DNA of 64,000 nucleotides from Symbiodinium natans (taxonomy: Eukaryota; Sar; Dinophyceae; Suessiales; Symbiodiniaceae). Made by a program: the position numbers and the translations under genes. Below the pieces are notes generated by a model. That model was not told the origin of the DNA. It saw nothing but the letters and a program-made list of their open reading frames with translations, and ran no database searches. The stretch spans positions 62,001 to 126,000 of the forward strand of contig CAJNDS010002280.1 in assembly GCA_905221605.1 (NCBI GenBank), given 5' to 3'. Positions 34,101-42,559 of this stretch are shown in pieces (the stretch's first letter is position 1; each line of letters opens with the position of its first letter).

Positions 34101-35249
34101 AGATGTGAGGATGGCAAGGGGCTCAGAGTTAACTAGGGCTTGAAGTGAGGCTCGAGTGTGCCAGCGGCCTTTGTAGAACGTGCCGCCTTCCAGGGAGGCA
34201 GCGGCGCGGTTCCTTGCGCGTCGAAACGCACGCTTGGTGGCTTTGGGAATTAGGGACCCGGGGTTGTGGCTTTCTCTTGGCGCGACACCGTGCTGCTTCC
34301 CCCGTTCGGATGAACGGAGTCCCCCACCTACCACGGTAGTAGATGGAACCCTCGCTCCAGCTGCAGATGGGAGTTGTATAAGGCAAAGCTGTAGCATCCT
34401 GCAGCCAGCGGACTTGGGACCGCTGCGGCCATGACTAACACTGGGGCTTCGTTTTGAACGGAGGTTAGGTTTACAGGAGTCCTTGGGGCTAAGACAGAGC
34501 GCATGGCCTGATGACGAATCCTTGTCCCGAGAGGAGCAGGAGTCGGCTTGCCTCTCCGGGCCAGGTCTGTCAGGCCAACGCGGCGGGGTTCTACTTCGGG
34601 AGAGACGACGGGGTCTACAAGGCTTAAGGGGACATGATGTGCTGACCCTGGCCTGCCCTTGGAAGCAGGCTGCGCGCAGGTTACGCGGTCGGTACAGCGC
34701 CAGATTGCCACGCTCAGGTGTGAGCAGAGCGGTCGACCTACTTATCTCTTCACGCATGACTCTTCTTACGCACGCAATCCTGCCAATCTCGAAGCCGGAC
34801 ATCAGTGAGCAGTCTGGACACTGTCCACTGCTGAAAACTCCTCTTGGCCCACCCCAGGAAGGCTGCAACCGACCTGCTGCTCGGCGCCGGGCGGGTGGCA
34901 TTGAGCTTCCATCTTTGCAGACCCAGGGCAAAGTCTCTTGCCCTCTCCAACGCATGTCCCTCCAACTCCAAGCAGACCACACTAGGTCCTTTGGTGTGTC
35001 ATGAGAGGAGGCATCCTCACTGTCACTGCTGTGCTGGAAACTTGCAACGGCATCTGATTCCACAGCGTTAGCCTGAGGTTCACCATGCTTGCCGCGTCGA
35101 CGGAACTGCATGCCGTCTCCATGTACTGCGGGAGGCTGCGGTGGCCCTCTAGGCAGGACATTCCTAGCACGCAGAGAATCAGCAGCGCCACCGGAAACCT
35201 CAGCTTCTTCGCCATCTGCAGACTGTGTTGTCGCACTCGGGCGACGCAT
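28182..35249 (-). CDS. LINE polyprotein: endonuclease, reverse transcriptase, zinc fingers, USP
   Basis: 2355 codons from ATG at 35249; an in-frame stop lies about 20 bases upstream. Residues 1-395 are basic, Ser/Arg-rich and unrecognised. Residues 398-657 are an AP-endonuclease-like fold (WNVGG, QETHW, GGDFN, RIDF, AGHWPI). Residues about 935-1235 are the reverse transcriptase (NLRPIGL, LDLSRAYD, GLKQGC, FADD, KT motif, YLG). Residues 1401-1612 hold four Cys/His fingers. Residues about 1613-1948 read as low-complexity polar sequence and overlap a better-looking frame. Residues 1955-2210 are a ubiquitin-specific protease (NPGNHCY, RQHDTCEF, LQLPRF, AGHYTV). A 145-residue tail ends in QDIRRFF. 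The start may instead be in another frame farther upstream. Confidence 0.88.
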   Translation of the reverse strand: MRRPSATTQSADGEEAEVSGGAADSLRARNVLPRGPPQPPAVHGDGMQFRRRGKHGEPQANAVESDAVASFQHSSDSEDASSHDTPKDLVWSAWSWRDMRWRGQETLPWVCKDGSSMPPARRRAAGRLQPSWGGPRGVFSSGQCPDCSLMSGFEIGRIACVRRVMREEISRSTALLTPERGNLALYRPRNLRAACFQGQARVSTSCPLKPCRPRRLSRSRTPPRWPDRPGPERQADSCSSRDKDSSSGHALCLSPKDSCKPNLRSKRSPSVSHGRSGPKSAGCRMLQLCLIQLPSAAGARVPSTTVVGGGLRSSERGKQHGVAPRESHNPGSLIPKATKRAFRRARNRAAASLEGGTFYKGRWHTRASLQALVNSEPLAILTSRPRQQIARPHKSMDVRSLCWNVGGLSGSCFQELVAWLDVEGGCYDVIILQETHWRASSDFRSGQWMCVHSSGYDSELSLDRYGGILIMINQDAFQEPAAHEIYPGRLLHVRALHRRSRLNVDIIGIYQHVYRPQLTPDLNQQYRSDVWTKLSTALQALPSRNPLLLGGDFNSQLAARRPHVGCSLLSGDGQQGDKQLHKLLEKCDLCVLNSWHAKPGHTYESTTSRTRIDFVVTKLSDAKGPARYAKPKYNFPIKAYSLAGHWPIEATIAVVPFNRRPPAKPADCVTFQRDELLVHTRTNSERAQALQQDVASRLAQVQPSSLQDARAIVNQVLLETAAVHFPPEIRPDSRISAQDSFRASAKTTWQFYRALKAPCIAVTHGIFLKWKAASDFSKASRRLRDQSRLLKRESLLRKLAEAEQAAAKGDQRVLHQIVRGLAPRCQKLVSRLRDPQGQLLGKDAALQAMLNYAKDTFCILPDEPDIPAMQDSWQCTDQDVQRELQKLGVFKAVPAGIAPAALWRCCAGAIAPVLGNSLRHHFQAGSTQCLQDELHDAYITLVPKPQKPAIAVENLRPIGLQCPSAKLIAGLLRQSLLEVLLPLITNLPQYAYAKHRGTFDALLRVHLHFEDASVLLRTNRVNRFQQHSGRKQHACVGGLSLSLDLSRAYDLTSRPIVYGTLAQHGVTQDTITIIKQLHRDAQYIFRSGDTTGGQPTTNGLKQGCCIAPFLWSFYTIALMHALQDKLGPQWLQKTLVLFADDHWCHWLVKNKKDWDDAINELVVVLETLTTFKMSINYRKTAILVRLEGKQAKAILHEHTRLKNGVRHLVITVHGEEQLIPVKDEHEYLGTKVTYQHRLDKNLAHRVQAGQAKYIALRKPLNGKHHLTIHHRTRLWLACVSTSMLYSLSAVGITKHGLERLTKACTKHLRAIQKQPAHVTHIPNRDIWTQAGLDMPGSLLLTALQRFQQNLLTKAVASPDITTQECILAHVQQLVASLQALIAQHAEHDDAPPEPETPQIPCPECDAMFVTENAMRIHCQVAHKLLPPRAASTPVKFVPRIHACGGLPRCQLCLRSFYRWQNLRVHIESGACEKLGGESLSKHPVSATDAQVADNQLPVPAVAPADAATGTQQNVPLIDRALFRNRQHDWESLLREPQLRIDLQTHCSLCHMWVASFTHIKQHIVKIHEGETPGLHARALTLCHSFKSQLVRNRTCPWCKRNVGAPGRHSQQCVVLYQLCIARIRYQWSQDRCSGTESGGGHLRLLRSFTAAASRSGDLAGRTVGALGDESTPQTPSTRAQSTVWSAWQAAASSPGAICSEGPPLAETAATNGPAESSNGQAHAAARGDACSPTGGQSVHHVYEAGLCQHHPEPAFHLRAMAQAAPGQQLHIGASIPAENIADGVLDQGDPGQDSENGLHQRRPGQVEGSRMDERDGGLDVPALLSPKQENGPRCKPRKHESSRNCAPIHISVGAHEGRDSAEVQQYAVTEKPGSERELQTPSHFRPRNFPTGRESQRDARDNVHVDWKLGLAACGHLPETGNTQEVSPSGAVGSVGVRPLTSVAHAATVRPRPNVCSLPNFSLHNPGNHCYAIAFLYALDAAVQFVGLHAQMPSVFQRLQGQQRGRAFGLLGFTTLGWQAPERQHDTCEFIDFVHSRLLPRSLQGVWQGRRQVPEQPIACTEPTPLSKCIGLLTPPKHSPNIQDLVNHWSAQEHRQAMVQPMPWLFLQLPRFHSRKGRIRKTAQWYDIPRELEVPLFLADQAIGVRWLPYKTVAVIRHHGNVPSAGHYTVALPSEEGFTALDDAQPPKVLDSESVLQISRDMYVLVIARVCENTDFSHDRASALGPATTTGVEASPPGSSSAPSAHGSSLAEIHRSARRGIGGEPHESPEDPLASAHAGPPHLAAETRHLVIPDQATDLRPESVLLPSEPEVSSQPVRSGPASHHQSGNRGLIHGQANSVTAQDIRRFFARAASP
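28203..28226 (-). other. PIP-like motif at LINE polyprotein C terminus
   Basis: AQDIRRFF, six residues from the end. A hydrophobic at position 4 and two aromatics at positions 7-8 fit the core of PCNA-interacting boxes, although the first-position Gln is displaced. Similar DIRKFF sequences act as PCNA-binding motifs in replication factor C. Confidence 0.35.
28620..29387 (-). other. ubiquitin-specific protease (C19-type) domain
   Basis: Residues about 1955-2210. The Cys box LHNPGNHCYAIAFLYAL has C1970, RQHDTCEF matches the QQDxxEF box, MPWLFLQLPRF matches the substrate-strand box, and the His box SAGHYTVAL has H2167. An Asp follows at LDDAQ. All elements of an active deubiquitinase are visible; length is at the short end for the family. 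Confidence 0.85.
29429..30388 (-). CDS. overlapping LINE frame, unrecognised C-terminal domain
   Basis: About 319 codons, open from just after TAG at 30389-30391 to TGA at 29429-29431, in the frame one base downstream of the polyprotein frame. It has no ATG before 30118, so entry by a +1 shift after the last zinc finger is likelier than its own start. The product has a proline/arginine-rich head (KRPRPEPSPLF), then a helical region (MLQHEEMLAAQRVDKVFIMF, LRTLLMACLIKEILARI) and ends QLAQWVYGH. Its composition is far more protein-like than the polyprotein residues it overlaps. I recall a similar region after the fingers in dinoflagellate LINE proteins, unverified. Confidence 0.6.
   Translation of the reverse strand, partial: HESATNGPRTDAAGLNPEADIFAFCDPSLLQRAAAETLQEELSEPSETSQPPKRPRPEPSPLFGQRGKQQPLRQAPFAPRGPRWPKQQPPMDPQSRAMAKLMLQHEEMLAAQRVDKVFIMFMRQDYASIIPNLHSISEQWHKRRQDNSSTSELQSPLRTLLMACLIKEILARIQKMASTSEGQGKLKAAGWMNETGGWTFLRYCHRSKKMVLDASRESMSHQEIVRQYTFLLEHMKGEIVQKFNSTQSLKSLEANASYKPPATFVLEISLRGEKANEMHETMCTLIGSSAWQLVGISLKRGTLKKSPLAEQLAQWVYGH
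30414..31049 (-). other. array of four Cys/His zinc fingers after the RT
   Basis: C1401-C1404-H1417-H1422 (C-x2-C-x12-H-x4-H), C1449-C1452-H1465-C1471, C1546-C1549-H1562-H1567, and C1595-C1598-H1608-C1612. Two are classic C2H2 and two are CCHC-like. In LINEs such fingers usually bind RNA or target DNA. Confidence 0.85.
31545..32447 (-). other. reverse transcriptase domain
   Basis: Residues about 935-1235. Motif A is LSLDLSRAYD (D1044), motif B is GLKQGCCIAPF, motif C is LVLFADDHW (D1140/D1141), followed by the SINYRKT and EYLGTKV motifs. FADD is typical of LINE-type enzymes; all three catalytic Asp are present. Confidence 0.93.
33279..34058 (-). other. endonuclease domain (exonuclease/endonuclease/phosphatase fold)
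   Basis: Residues 398-657 of the polyprotein. Metal and catalytic positions seen are N404 (CWNVGG), E434 (LQETHW), D552/N554 (GGDFN), D613 (RIDF) and H645 (AGHWPI). The usual final Ser-Asp-His reads Ala-Gly-His, so the Asp that orients the catalytic His is missing in this copy. Confidence 0.88.
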
Positions 35250-35310
35250 GCCATGGCGCCAGGTGGTTCAAAACCTAACTGCCCACTGTCAGACTCGGGC
35301 CGTGGAGCTT

Positions 35311-35362
35311 CATCATCATCATCATCATCACCATCACCATCACCATCATCATCATCATCATC
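35311..35362. repeat. CAT/CAC microsatellite, 5' flank of LINE
   Basis: An imperfect (CAT)n/(CAC)n that borders the LINE leader. In the minus-strand frame open from 35419 it would encode an Asp/Gly run, so it could alternatively be part of the LINE's own N-terminal coding region. Confidence 0.95.
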
Positions 35363-37066
35363 TCGGCTGAGTACGGAAACATGAGGTTGTTCAGTTAATG
35401 CATTCGAGTCGTTTGCCATCTCCCTGAGCCCTAAATTGTGAGCGTTGAATGTTTCGCGCTTTTCTTTTCCTTGTTAAAGTCTCACAGGGCCCCTGATTGA
35501 ATGCTCTTCATGGCAGCAATCAGGTGCGCCCTGAACCCTAGCCTGGGGCTGCGCCTCTTGAGCATGCAGAGTCCGGAATTTTCTGATGCTAGCGCGCGAA
35601 GCGATTGGATCGAACTTGGACGAGGTGTAGGTAGGGTGTGCTGTCTACTTCATGGTGTGCTGCTCTTTGCGGAGCTTACGGCTTACGGTGTGAACCCCCG
35701 AGGTTGTGCAAGTAGCCCAACGCTGTAGGGTTTGTGACGATGTTTCCAATCAGCTTTAAGCAACCCTAAGCCATGAACCCGAAACCCTCAACTGCCCTAC
35801 GATGCAATGCCTTTCAGCGTCTGGAGTTTCGGGCGCTCCGAGATTTCGTGGCGAGGGAAAGGGGGGGTGGTCTGCTGCGCTTGGTCCTAAGGCTTGACTG
35901 TAGATCAGGGAACCCCAGAAGCTAGGCTGCCTGTGCTCCGGGCCTCTGTAGGACTTTGCGCAGAGCACAGCTCCAGAGGTGTTCACATCCAGTCCTCAGC
36001 AAAGCGCACGCTTTGCGCAGGTTTTGAAGGGTCAGACTTTGCCCCGAACGTGGTTCCTTCACCCCAAGCTCTTTCCGGGGCGGGGTGGGACGGGGAGGCA
36101 TGGGTGGTGCAGCCAAAGCCTTAACTTAACCCTAAGTCGCAACCCATGCTTCATCCCAGGTGATTTGACTTCGCGCTCTTTTTTTGCGGGGGAGGGGGGT
36201 TTACAACACAGAGAGTGCTTTGGAAGGAAGTTCCGACGACTAAAAAGCCCCGCAAGAGCTCTATGGTGTAAGGGACCTCAGGTCCCAAGCTGCCAAGCCC
36301 CTGCACTCTTTCGGGGTTTTCGAGGCAAAGGCTTTGGGGATGTTTGGGGGGTTTCGGGCGTTTGGCGTGGGGGCGGTAGAAGCTTGATCAGCTCGTTTTG
36401 GAGGCCCTGCCAGGTTGCTAGTACTCGGGCTGCAGCGCGTGAGGTCTTCCATTGCTTGGGTTTTTTCGGGAGGGTTTGGATTTAGGGTTTAGCGAGTCCG
36501 TAGTTCTGCAGGTGGGGGCTGCTCTGCGTTGGATTATGTAGTCTTAAAAGCTACCAGAAACCTTCATGCAAACTGCTGAGACGTCGATGCCATGCTCTTT
36601 CCGAAATCTGATCTGGTAACCCCCATCCTCATTCCAAAAGCCCGAACCACCTTATGCAAGCATCGGTGGACGATGCCGTGCTGGGCGGCCTCATCCAACA
36701 TGATAGGGAACCTTGCAGCGTTTGTGGCTTGAAGGTTTGAAGACAGCGCATTCGAACCTGGGGGGTTTTGAGGGGAGGCTCAGGGTTTGGGGCTCGGTGG
36801 GTAGTGATTCCGGGATTGATTCAGGGTCAGCGCTCACACAAAACGCCTCCTGGGATTTGAATCCTAAGCTGGCACCAGCCGTAGAAACGAGTCTGGGGTC
36901 TGCTGCTTGAGGCAAAAAAGTCTAGGGTCTGCTGTTGGAGGCAAAAGGGTCAAGAGCTTCAGGGTTTAGAGTTTAGCAAGTCCTTGGGAACCTATGAAAT
37001 TCTCGTAGGCATCGACCCTTGAGTCGATTTCAGATTTGGGTGTGGGGTTTAGGGGTTGGGATGTTA

Positions 37067-37162
37067 CCCTAAAACCTAAACCCTAAACCTAAACCCTAAA
37101 ACCTAAACCCTAAACCTAAACCCTAAAACCTAAACCCTAAACCCTAAACCCTAAACCTGGGG
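37067..37162. repeat. telomere-like higher-order repeat, 27-base unit
   Basis: Alternating 8-, 6-, 7- and 6-base words (CCCTAAAA, CCTAAA, CCCTAAA, CCTAAA) recur as a 27-base unit about 2.5 times before becoming a plain array. Confidence 0.9.
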
Positions 37163-37723
37163 TTGAACGGTAGCTGTGGGTTTCCGTTTTAGTAGGCCTT
37201 GGACCTCATCCCGGATGCAGCCGCGTCTGCTGTCCATCATGTTGAAGCCCTTCGCGAACCCTAGCTTACGGATTTTGGGGCGTAGGCTTTAAGGGTTCAG
37301 GGTTTAAGGGAAGGGCATCTCGGTTTCATGGTTAGGAATTCTCCCTCCCCAGAGCTTGAGAGTCGTAGATCCCCTACTGAGAGCGAAGAGCGGTTCCATT
37401 CACCCCGAGCCCTAAAACTTGAACCCTAAACCCCAAATGCCCAATCTGCTAAATTTTTTCCCAAGTAGCTTCTCCCCCCAGTGCTGCATCAGCCATTCCT
37501 GGGCTCAGGGGCACCTTCTGGGATTTGGGGTCCAGCATGGCAATGCACCCCTTCAGTGGGAGGCATTCCGAGACGATGTCTTCTTAATCTCCTCAACGTC
37601 GAACCAAGCCCCCAAGTGCACTCCGTAAAATGGGGCGAATATGGGGCCCTTCATGATTAGAATAGGGGTTTGGGGGGGGATATTACAGTCTAATCCTAAA
37701 TGGACCATAGGGGTATACTACTA

Positions 37724-37790
37724 GTAACCCTAAACCCTAAACCCTAAACCCGAAACCCTAAACCCTAAACGGCCCTAAACCCTATGTTAG
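37724..37790. repeat. interstitial telomere array (CCCTAAA)n
   Basis: About seven units with CCCGAAA and CGGCCCTAAA variants. Confidence 0.9.
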
Positions 37791-37931
37791 GACTCATACC
37801 CCTGGCATCTTCTCGCCCAGCAGCCTGAAGGTGCCTTCCTGCCGTGAAAGTCGGGACCTCCTGCGAGCCGGCACTTTGGGGTTTGAAGGCCTTGAAGGTA
37901 GGGTTTGGGGTTTAGGGCTTAGGGTTTAGAG

Positions 37932-37960
37932 TTTTTTTTTTTTTTTTTGGGGGGGGGGGG
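37932..37960. repeat. poly-T/poly-G junction (reverse of C/A type)
   Basis: 17 T directly followed by 12 G. It is adjacent to telomere-like words. Confidence 0.97.
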
Positions 37961-38196
37961 TGGCTTAGGAAGTTTAGGAGCTGGAAGCCGACAAACTCTT
38001 CGAGAGTGTAACCCGCAAAACGCTAGACTCCAAACATGTTGAAACCTGAGGCCCTAACCCAATGAATGTACAATCTCACTTGAAGGTTCGAGGTGATTGA
38101 AAGAATGGCTATCAGTACCTGAAGTAACACAACCTACCGTACAACTCTACCTACAGTCCGACCATGAACCTTCAAGCACCCCAAAGCCCACCGTGC

Positions 38197-38270
38197 CTCC
38201 CGTTCATCCCACTCGTCGAAGCTCACGGAGACATTCCAGCCGGGAGGCTTGTGCACCACGAAGACTTCCC
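38197..38270 (-). CDS. exon candidate, RluA-type pseudouridine synthase-like
   Basis: 24 codons, EVFVVHKPPGWNVSVSFDEW then DERE, between CAG|GGGAAG and GAG|GCACGG. VVHKPPGW resembles the conserved VVxKPxGL segment before the catalytic HRLD of RluA-type pseudouridine synthases. The HRLD exon was not found, so the call rests on this motif alone. Confidence 0.4.
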
Positions 38271-39851
38271 CTGCATCTGCCCCTTCAACCCCTTCAACCC
38301 TCACAGGGCCCTGAAAAATTCTTCCCAAGTACCCATGGGGTAAACAGTACTACCTTAAAAGAGGCCAAAAGTTGAGAAGTTGGGTTTTGAGCCAAGGAAA
38401 ACCGAACCCTCCAAGCCATGAGCCTACGACCCTGAAGGTGTAAGACACCTGCACACTTCTGGCATCTTTGAGCACACGAAGCCCAACACGCCCGGCCTAC
38501 AAACACTGCAGGTTCGGGGAGGGAACAGTTGTAAATCCCATACCCTTGGCCGTCTTCAAGGGCTTCGGGTGGAAGGGTCAGCAATAGGGTGCAAAGCCAG
38601 GGCCTTGGACTTTTGGAGTCACCCCCCGAGCCCGTCGATAAGTATAACTATAGTGGCGCCTCGGTCTGCTAGGATGGTGGGCTCCGCATCATGGCCACCT
38701 TTCAGCGGAATCTGTTCAGGTCCGTATTGGCACCGGTGGGCTTTGGGCACTGGGGGTTCCATTGCTCAGGAAGCGAGTCGGGAATTTCCCTTCAGGTCTG
38801 AGTCATGCGAGGGCTCGCAGATACAACAACATACGGACAAACTAATCTTTAGGTTTTGGCCCGAGCCCCGAGCTACGCTTCCGTCATAAACCCGTTAGCC
38901 ATGGAGCCCTCAGGACTGCAAAAAGTCCCAGAGCCCCCTCTTGCCCAACCCTAAACTGCTAGTGAAGCCGAAGTACTCAGAAAGCTTATATTCCGAAGAA
39001 GCCCCTACGTTGCCAGAGCGCCGTGGAGCTCCATGGTCGGACGTGGGCCTGGAGTCTCCAAAGCCTGGGAGGACTGCGGGATTTGCTGTCACCGTTAGGA
39101 CTTGGGCCCGTGGACTGTCGGGGTGCGGGGGAAGAACCTGGTCGAGAAGCTACTGGCCCATGGCCTTGCCTGTCGGCCTGTCCGCTAACCTCCAGCTTGG
39201 CGATGGGACTGTGGGATTAAAACCTTTCGGAAGTTTGGGGACCAACATTAAGTTCCAGCAGTCTCCCGAGTGGAAGCTGGTCTGGCTAATCGTTAGCCCT
39301 TAGGGGCCATGAGCTCCTCTTCAACATCCGAGTTGTAGCCATATGTCAGCAGCAAAGACCGCCCCGCCCCAATTCCCATACAGACCTCAACTCTTACAAT
39401 GTCAGAAGCGCTGCGACGAAACTCAAAGGGTTGAGATGACAGAAGGAAATGAGCACTTGCCAACAGACAGGCGTACGCGGCCGAGGGCTCTAAACTCGAC
39501 CAGAGTCATGACGAGACAACAACAACAACACGACAGACCATGGACCTTTCTGGGAGGATGATCTCAGTCGTTCGGACAAACAATGCCGTGCAAAGGAAGC
39601 CACGGAAGCAAGGGAACCTTTAGGTACCTCAGTGTTTGCGTTCAGGGTCAAAGCCTCCTGAAGTCGAAACTCTAAACGGCCTGAGACCTGAAACAACAAG
39701 TTTTGGTGCTTCAGCCCTGCGTCCCACAGGCAGTTCGCCAAGGAGCCTCGCAGAGGCGCTCAACCACTGTGTGGGCGGCATCGTAGAGGCCATCCGTCAG
39801 CGTGCTGTAGTTCCTTCAGATTTGGGGCCGCAAGCTCCACAAACCTTCCCA

Positions 39852-39957
39852 GAGAGCCCAGTACCCCTTAATTAAGGAATAGTCAATAGTCCTTATATAA
39901 ATCATATCCCCCATTTACTTGAAGGTATGTTCCTTCATTGAGGAGCATTGGGCTCTC
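39852..39957. mobile_element. MITE-like element E
   Basis: 106 bases with about 28-base inverted ends (GAGAGCCCAGTACCCCTTAA / reverse of GGAGCATTGGGCTCTC). Single copy in the window. Confidence 0.75.
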
Positions 39958-40110
39958 CGGGTTCCTATGTTTGCTCACTCCAAGACCGGCGGCTTTAAAC
40001 GTTTTGACCGCTTGTGGAGCACAAGGAGTTTCTAAGCATCCGGCTACACGCGTTCCTCCCCCTCCCCCCAATATGAAACGAAAACCCGCACCCCCTTCCC
40101 CAACATATCC

Positions 40111-40164
40111 CAACACCGTTCTGCTCAAAGCCAGGCGCGCAAAGGCGTGGACCAGGCCGAACAC
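40111..40164 (-). CDS. exon candidate, unrecognised
   Basis: VFGLVHAFARLALSRT between AAG|GTGTTC and ACG|GTGTTG. The near-repeat GGTGTT at both junctions is like the deaminase introns. Confidence 0.35.
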
Positions 40165-40725
40165 CTTGAGAATAGGCGAGTGGAGGCGCGCAGGGTCGAA
40201 GGGTTTCGCATGCTTGGTGGGTACCTGACCTTCAACAATAATGCCACATACCCATTTTGAGGGTGTTGACTTCGGAGGGGCACCACGCCGCCACTCCTAC
40301 TATCACCCACTGCCACTACTAGTTTCCGAGCGCATTGTGACCTTCTTGAGTCATTCTTGACAGAGGGGCATGGGGGCCCTTACTCACCCGACTCCTACAT
40401 TGAGATGAAAGGTCAAACGGTCCAAACCACGAACTCTGAGCCTTGCCAAGGCATTTTATGTTCGCTGGACGAAGCAGGAAGAGGCAGTTGGGTGATGGGC
40501 TTGCCGGCAGCATTGAAAGAGACTGATCAGTTTTGGGTTCGCCAAAGCCAGAAGCCCGTAAACCCTAACGACCCTAGCATAAAACCTCAAGCGTACGTAC
40601 TTCCAAACGTTGGGACATTTGAGCTTGTTATTCGGATCGGCTTGAAGAAATTGTTAAGTAGCTTGGTTGGAGGGTCTTGAAACTTAGGGGGCTTGCTCAG
40701 GGCGATAGTTGTTTTTGAGGCGTTT

Positions 40726-40733
40726 CCCCCCCC

Positions 40734-40758
<25 letters not shown>
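40726..40758. repeat. poly-C/poly-A junction
   Basis: 18 C directly followed by 15 A. Confidence 0.97.
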
Positions 40759-40765
<7 letters not shown>

Positions 40766-42559
40766 ATCCTGAATGCCCCACCATGTGGGGAATTCGATGC
40801 ACCGGCCTCGTCACGGAGTTGTGAGGCGACGCTCGCGTAGTTGGAACTCACGGACAGTTTCCTCACCAGCGCGGCTCCAGGTTTTCGTGAATTGGAGCTA
40901 CGGATTTAAGAGAATTGGGGCTTGGAGGTTGTAGAAAGGCCTCTGCCCTAAACAAATGGTCAGGTACTGGGATGCACCCAAGGCCCGTTTTTTTCTCCTG
41001 GGAAAGCATCTATTGTGTTTAGGCTCATGGTTTCTGATGTTTATTGCCTGGCGCTGTAAGGATAGCAGGAAGAAGTGAGGCTTGAAGATTTAAGGTGGCA
41101 TTGATCAATTTAGCAGGTTGCGAATCGAAGCTCGGGTCATGGCACCCGGCTTCCAGTGAAGAGTTTAGGAGCGAGTGTGGTATAGGAGTTAGAACAACTC
41201 TCCACCTATACTGAGCTTGGAACCCTAGCCAATTTATGTGTTTTTAGCTGTTTCTTCGGAATTATAGCACCCAAAACTTGAAGATTGTTTCCAAGTATCC
41301 CGGAGCAACAGGGTTTTTGGGGGCCCTTAGATAGGTTTCGGGTTGGAGGAGCAAGAGAGCCTCAGGCGCCCTAAGCCCTGCTACTATTTAGCCCCCCGGG
41401 TTCGGGTGCAGAACTGTGGCCACAAGGCCCAGAGTCAACTCCTGGGCCCTGGTGCTCATTAGGGCGGTTGAGGGCTGCTTAAGAGTTCAAATGTCTTTTA
41501 AGGGGGGCACACTGAGCCGCCTCTCGCATCTTCCATCCCTTTGCGTTCGCGGAAATTGCACTGCTGTACATTAGCTATACATGACCCACCTCCCAGCCTT
41601 GGCCCGTTTTGACAGCTTGGGCAATGCCAGGAAGATGTTCATGGTTGGCCTTGCCCCCCCGACACATGGCCGTCCGCTGCAGCAGGAGATTTTCTGCCAA
41701 ATGGGCGGTCTGCCAGCGGTGCTTCCCTCTCCTCTCGATGCCAGGTCCGAAAAGGCAAGGCCCATATCCCGGCAGAGGAACCTCACCAGCTCCAGCTCGC
41801 AGCCTGAGGGCTTCTAAAAGTGAGACGGCTGGCGCAGCTGTTTAGGCAGCCCTCAAGGCTGCGCCCCGCGCGGTCCTTGGACAACGCTTCGGCTTACTGC
41901 CGTGCCCTCGCTTGCTGATCTGCCCGGAGGCCTGCCCTGCTTGACTGGCTCCTCGGGCTGCGTTTGTGGCTCCAGTTGCGTGCGGAACCCTCGCGGGCAG
42001 CCCCTGCTACCCTGAGCTCTTTGTGGCATTGTAAGATGCTATCCCAGTGCGCATGACTACCCAGCCTTAATTATGGGATTTGATCGACAGCTTCCTGGGC
42101 TGCTCTTCGCTTCAAGCTCTTCAGCCAGAGCTCGCCTTCCCGACCAAAACGGCCCAAGATTTGGTCCAATTGCAGCCCGCAAGGCCTTCTGGACAGACCA
42201 CAGTTCATTGCTGACTCTGACTGGATGGAGCTCCTTCGTTGTGTCACGACATCATCAGGTACTGAAGCCCTCTGGAGGCACTCAGCTGTTTCACACATAG
42301 GCGAAAGGGAGCGAGCTCAGGCTGGCCCCACGCTGCCCCCCTCTTCATGCAACTGTAAAGGTCTTTTGGGGTACACAAAGGTACACTTAAGCGACATCAG
42401 GCCTCAAGATTAGAAAGCTCTGTGAACTTAATGCCTTCTAGGTAACTGAGTCCCAGCTCCCCTCAGCCCCGACACCCCTGAATGCCTTTCGCCAAAGCTC
42501 TGCTGCACCAGAGTGCCCGATCTAGCGACTTGTGAATCGGCGGCTCCTGGAGACGTCGA

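Larger units (their letters stand above)
27992..35310 (-). mobile_element. LINE-type non-LTR retrotransposon with deubiquitinase domain
   Basis: About 7.3 kb between two CAT/CAC microsatellite tracts. It has a 61-base leader, a 2355-codon frame, and about 190 bases of 3' sequence ending in a GAA/GAT-rich tail on the sense strand. Domain order is AP-endonuclease-like, reverse transcriptase, four Cys/His fingers and a ubiquitin-specific protease; no LTRs, integrase or RNase H were seen. Target-primed reverse transcription is expected for this class. The frame is intact, so the copy may be recent, apart from the frame switch described under the overlapping ORF. I recall LINE/deubiquitinase fusions among predicted dinoflagellate proteins, but this is from memory and unverified. 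Confidence 0.9.
35420..38190. other. no gene supported
   Basis: Degenerate telomere-like words and arrays. Short minus-strand frames at 37.2 and 37.8 kb fit the splice pattern but are too short to judge. Confidence 0.4.

Noticed and set aside
41575-41745. Long protein-like minus-strand stretch (two frames: HRWQTAHLAENLLLQ and PTMNIFLALPKLSKRAK)
   Set aside because: Two overlapping frames look equally good and no family is recognised; strand and frame cannot be decided.
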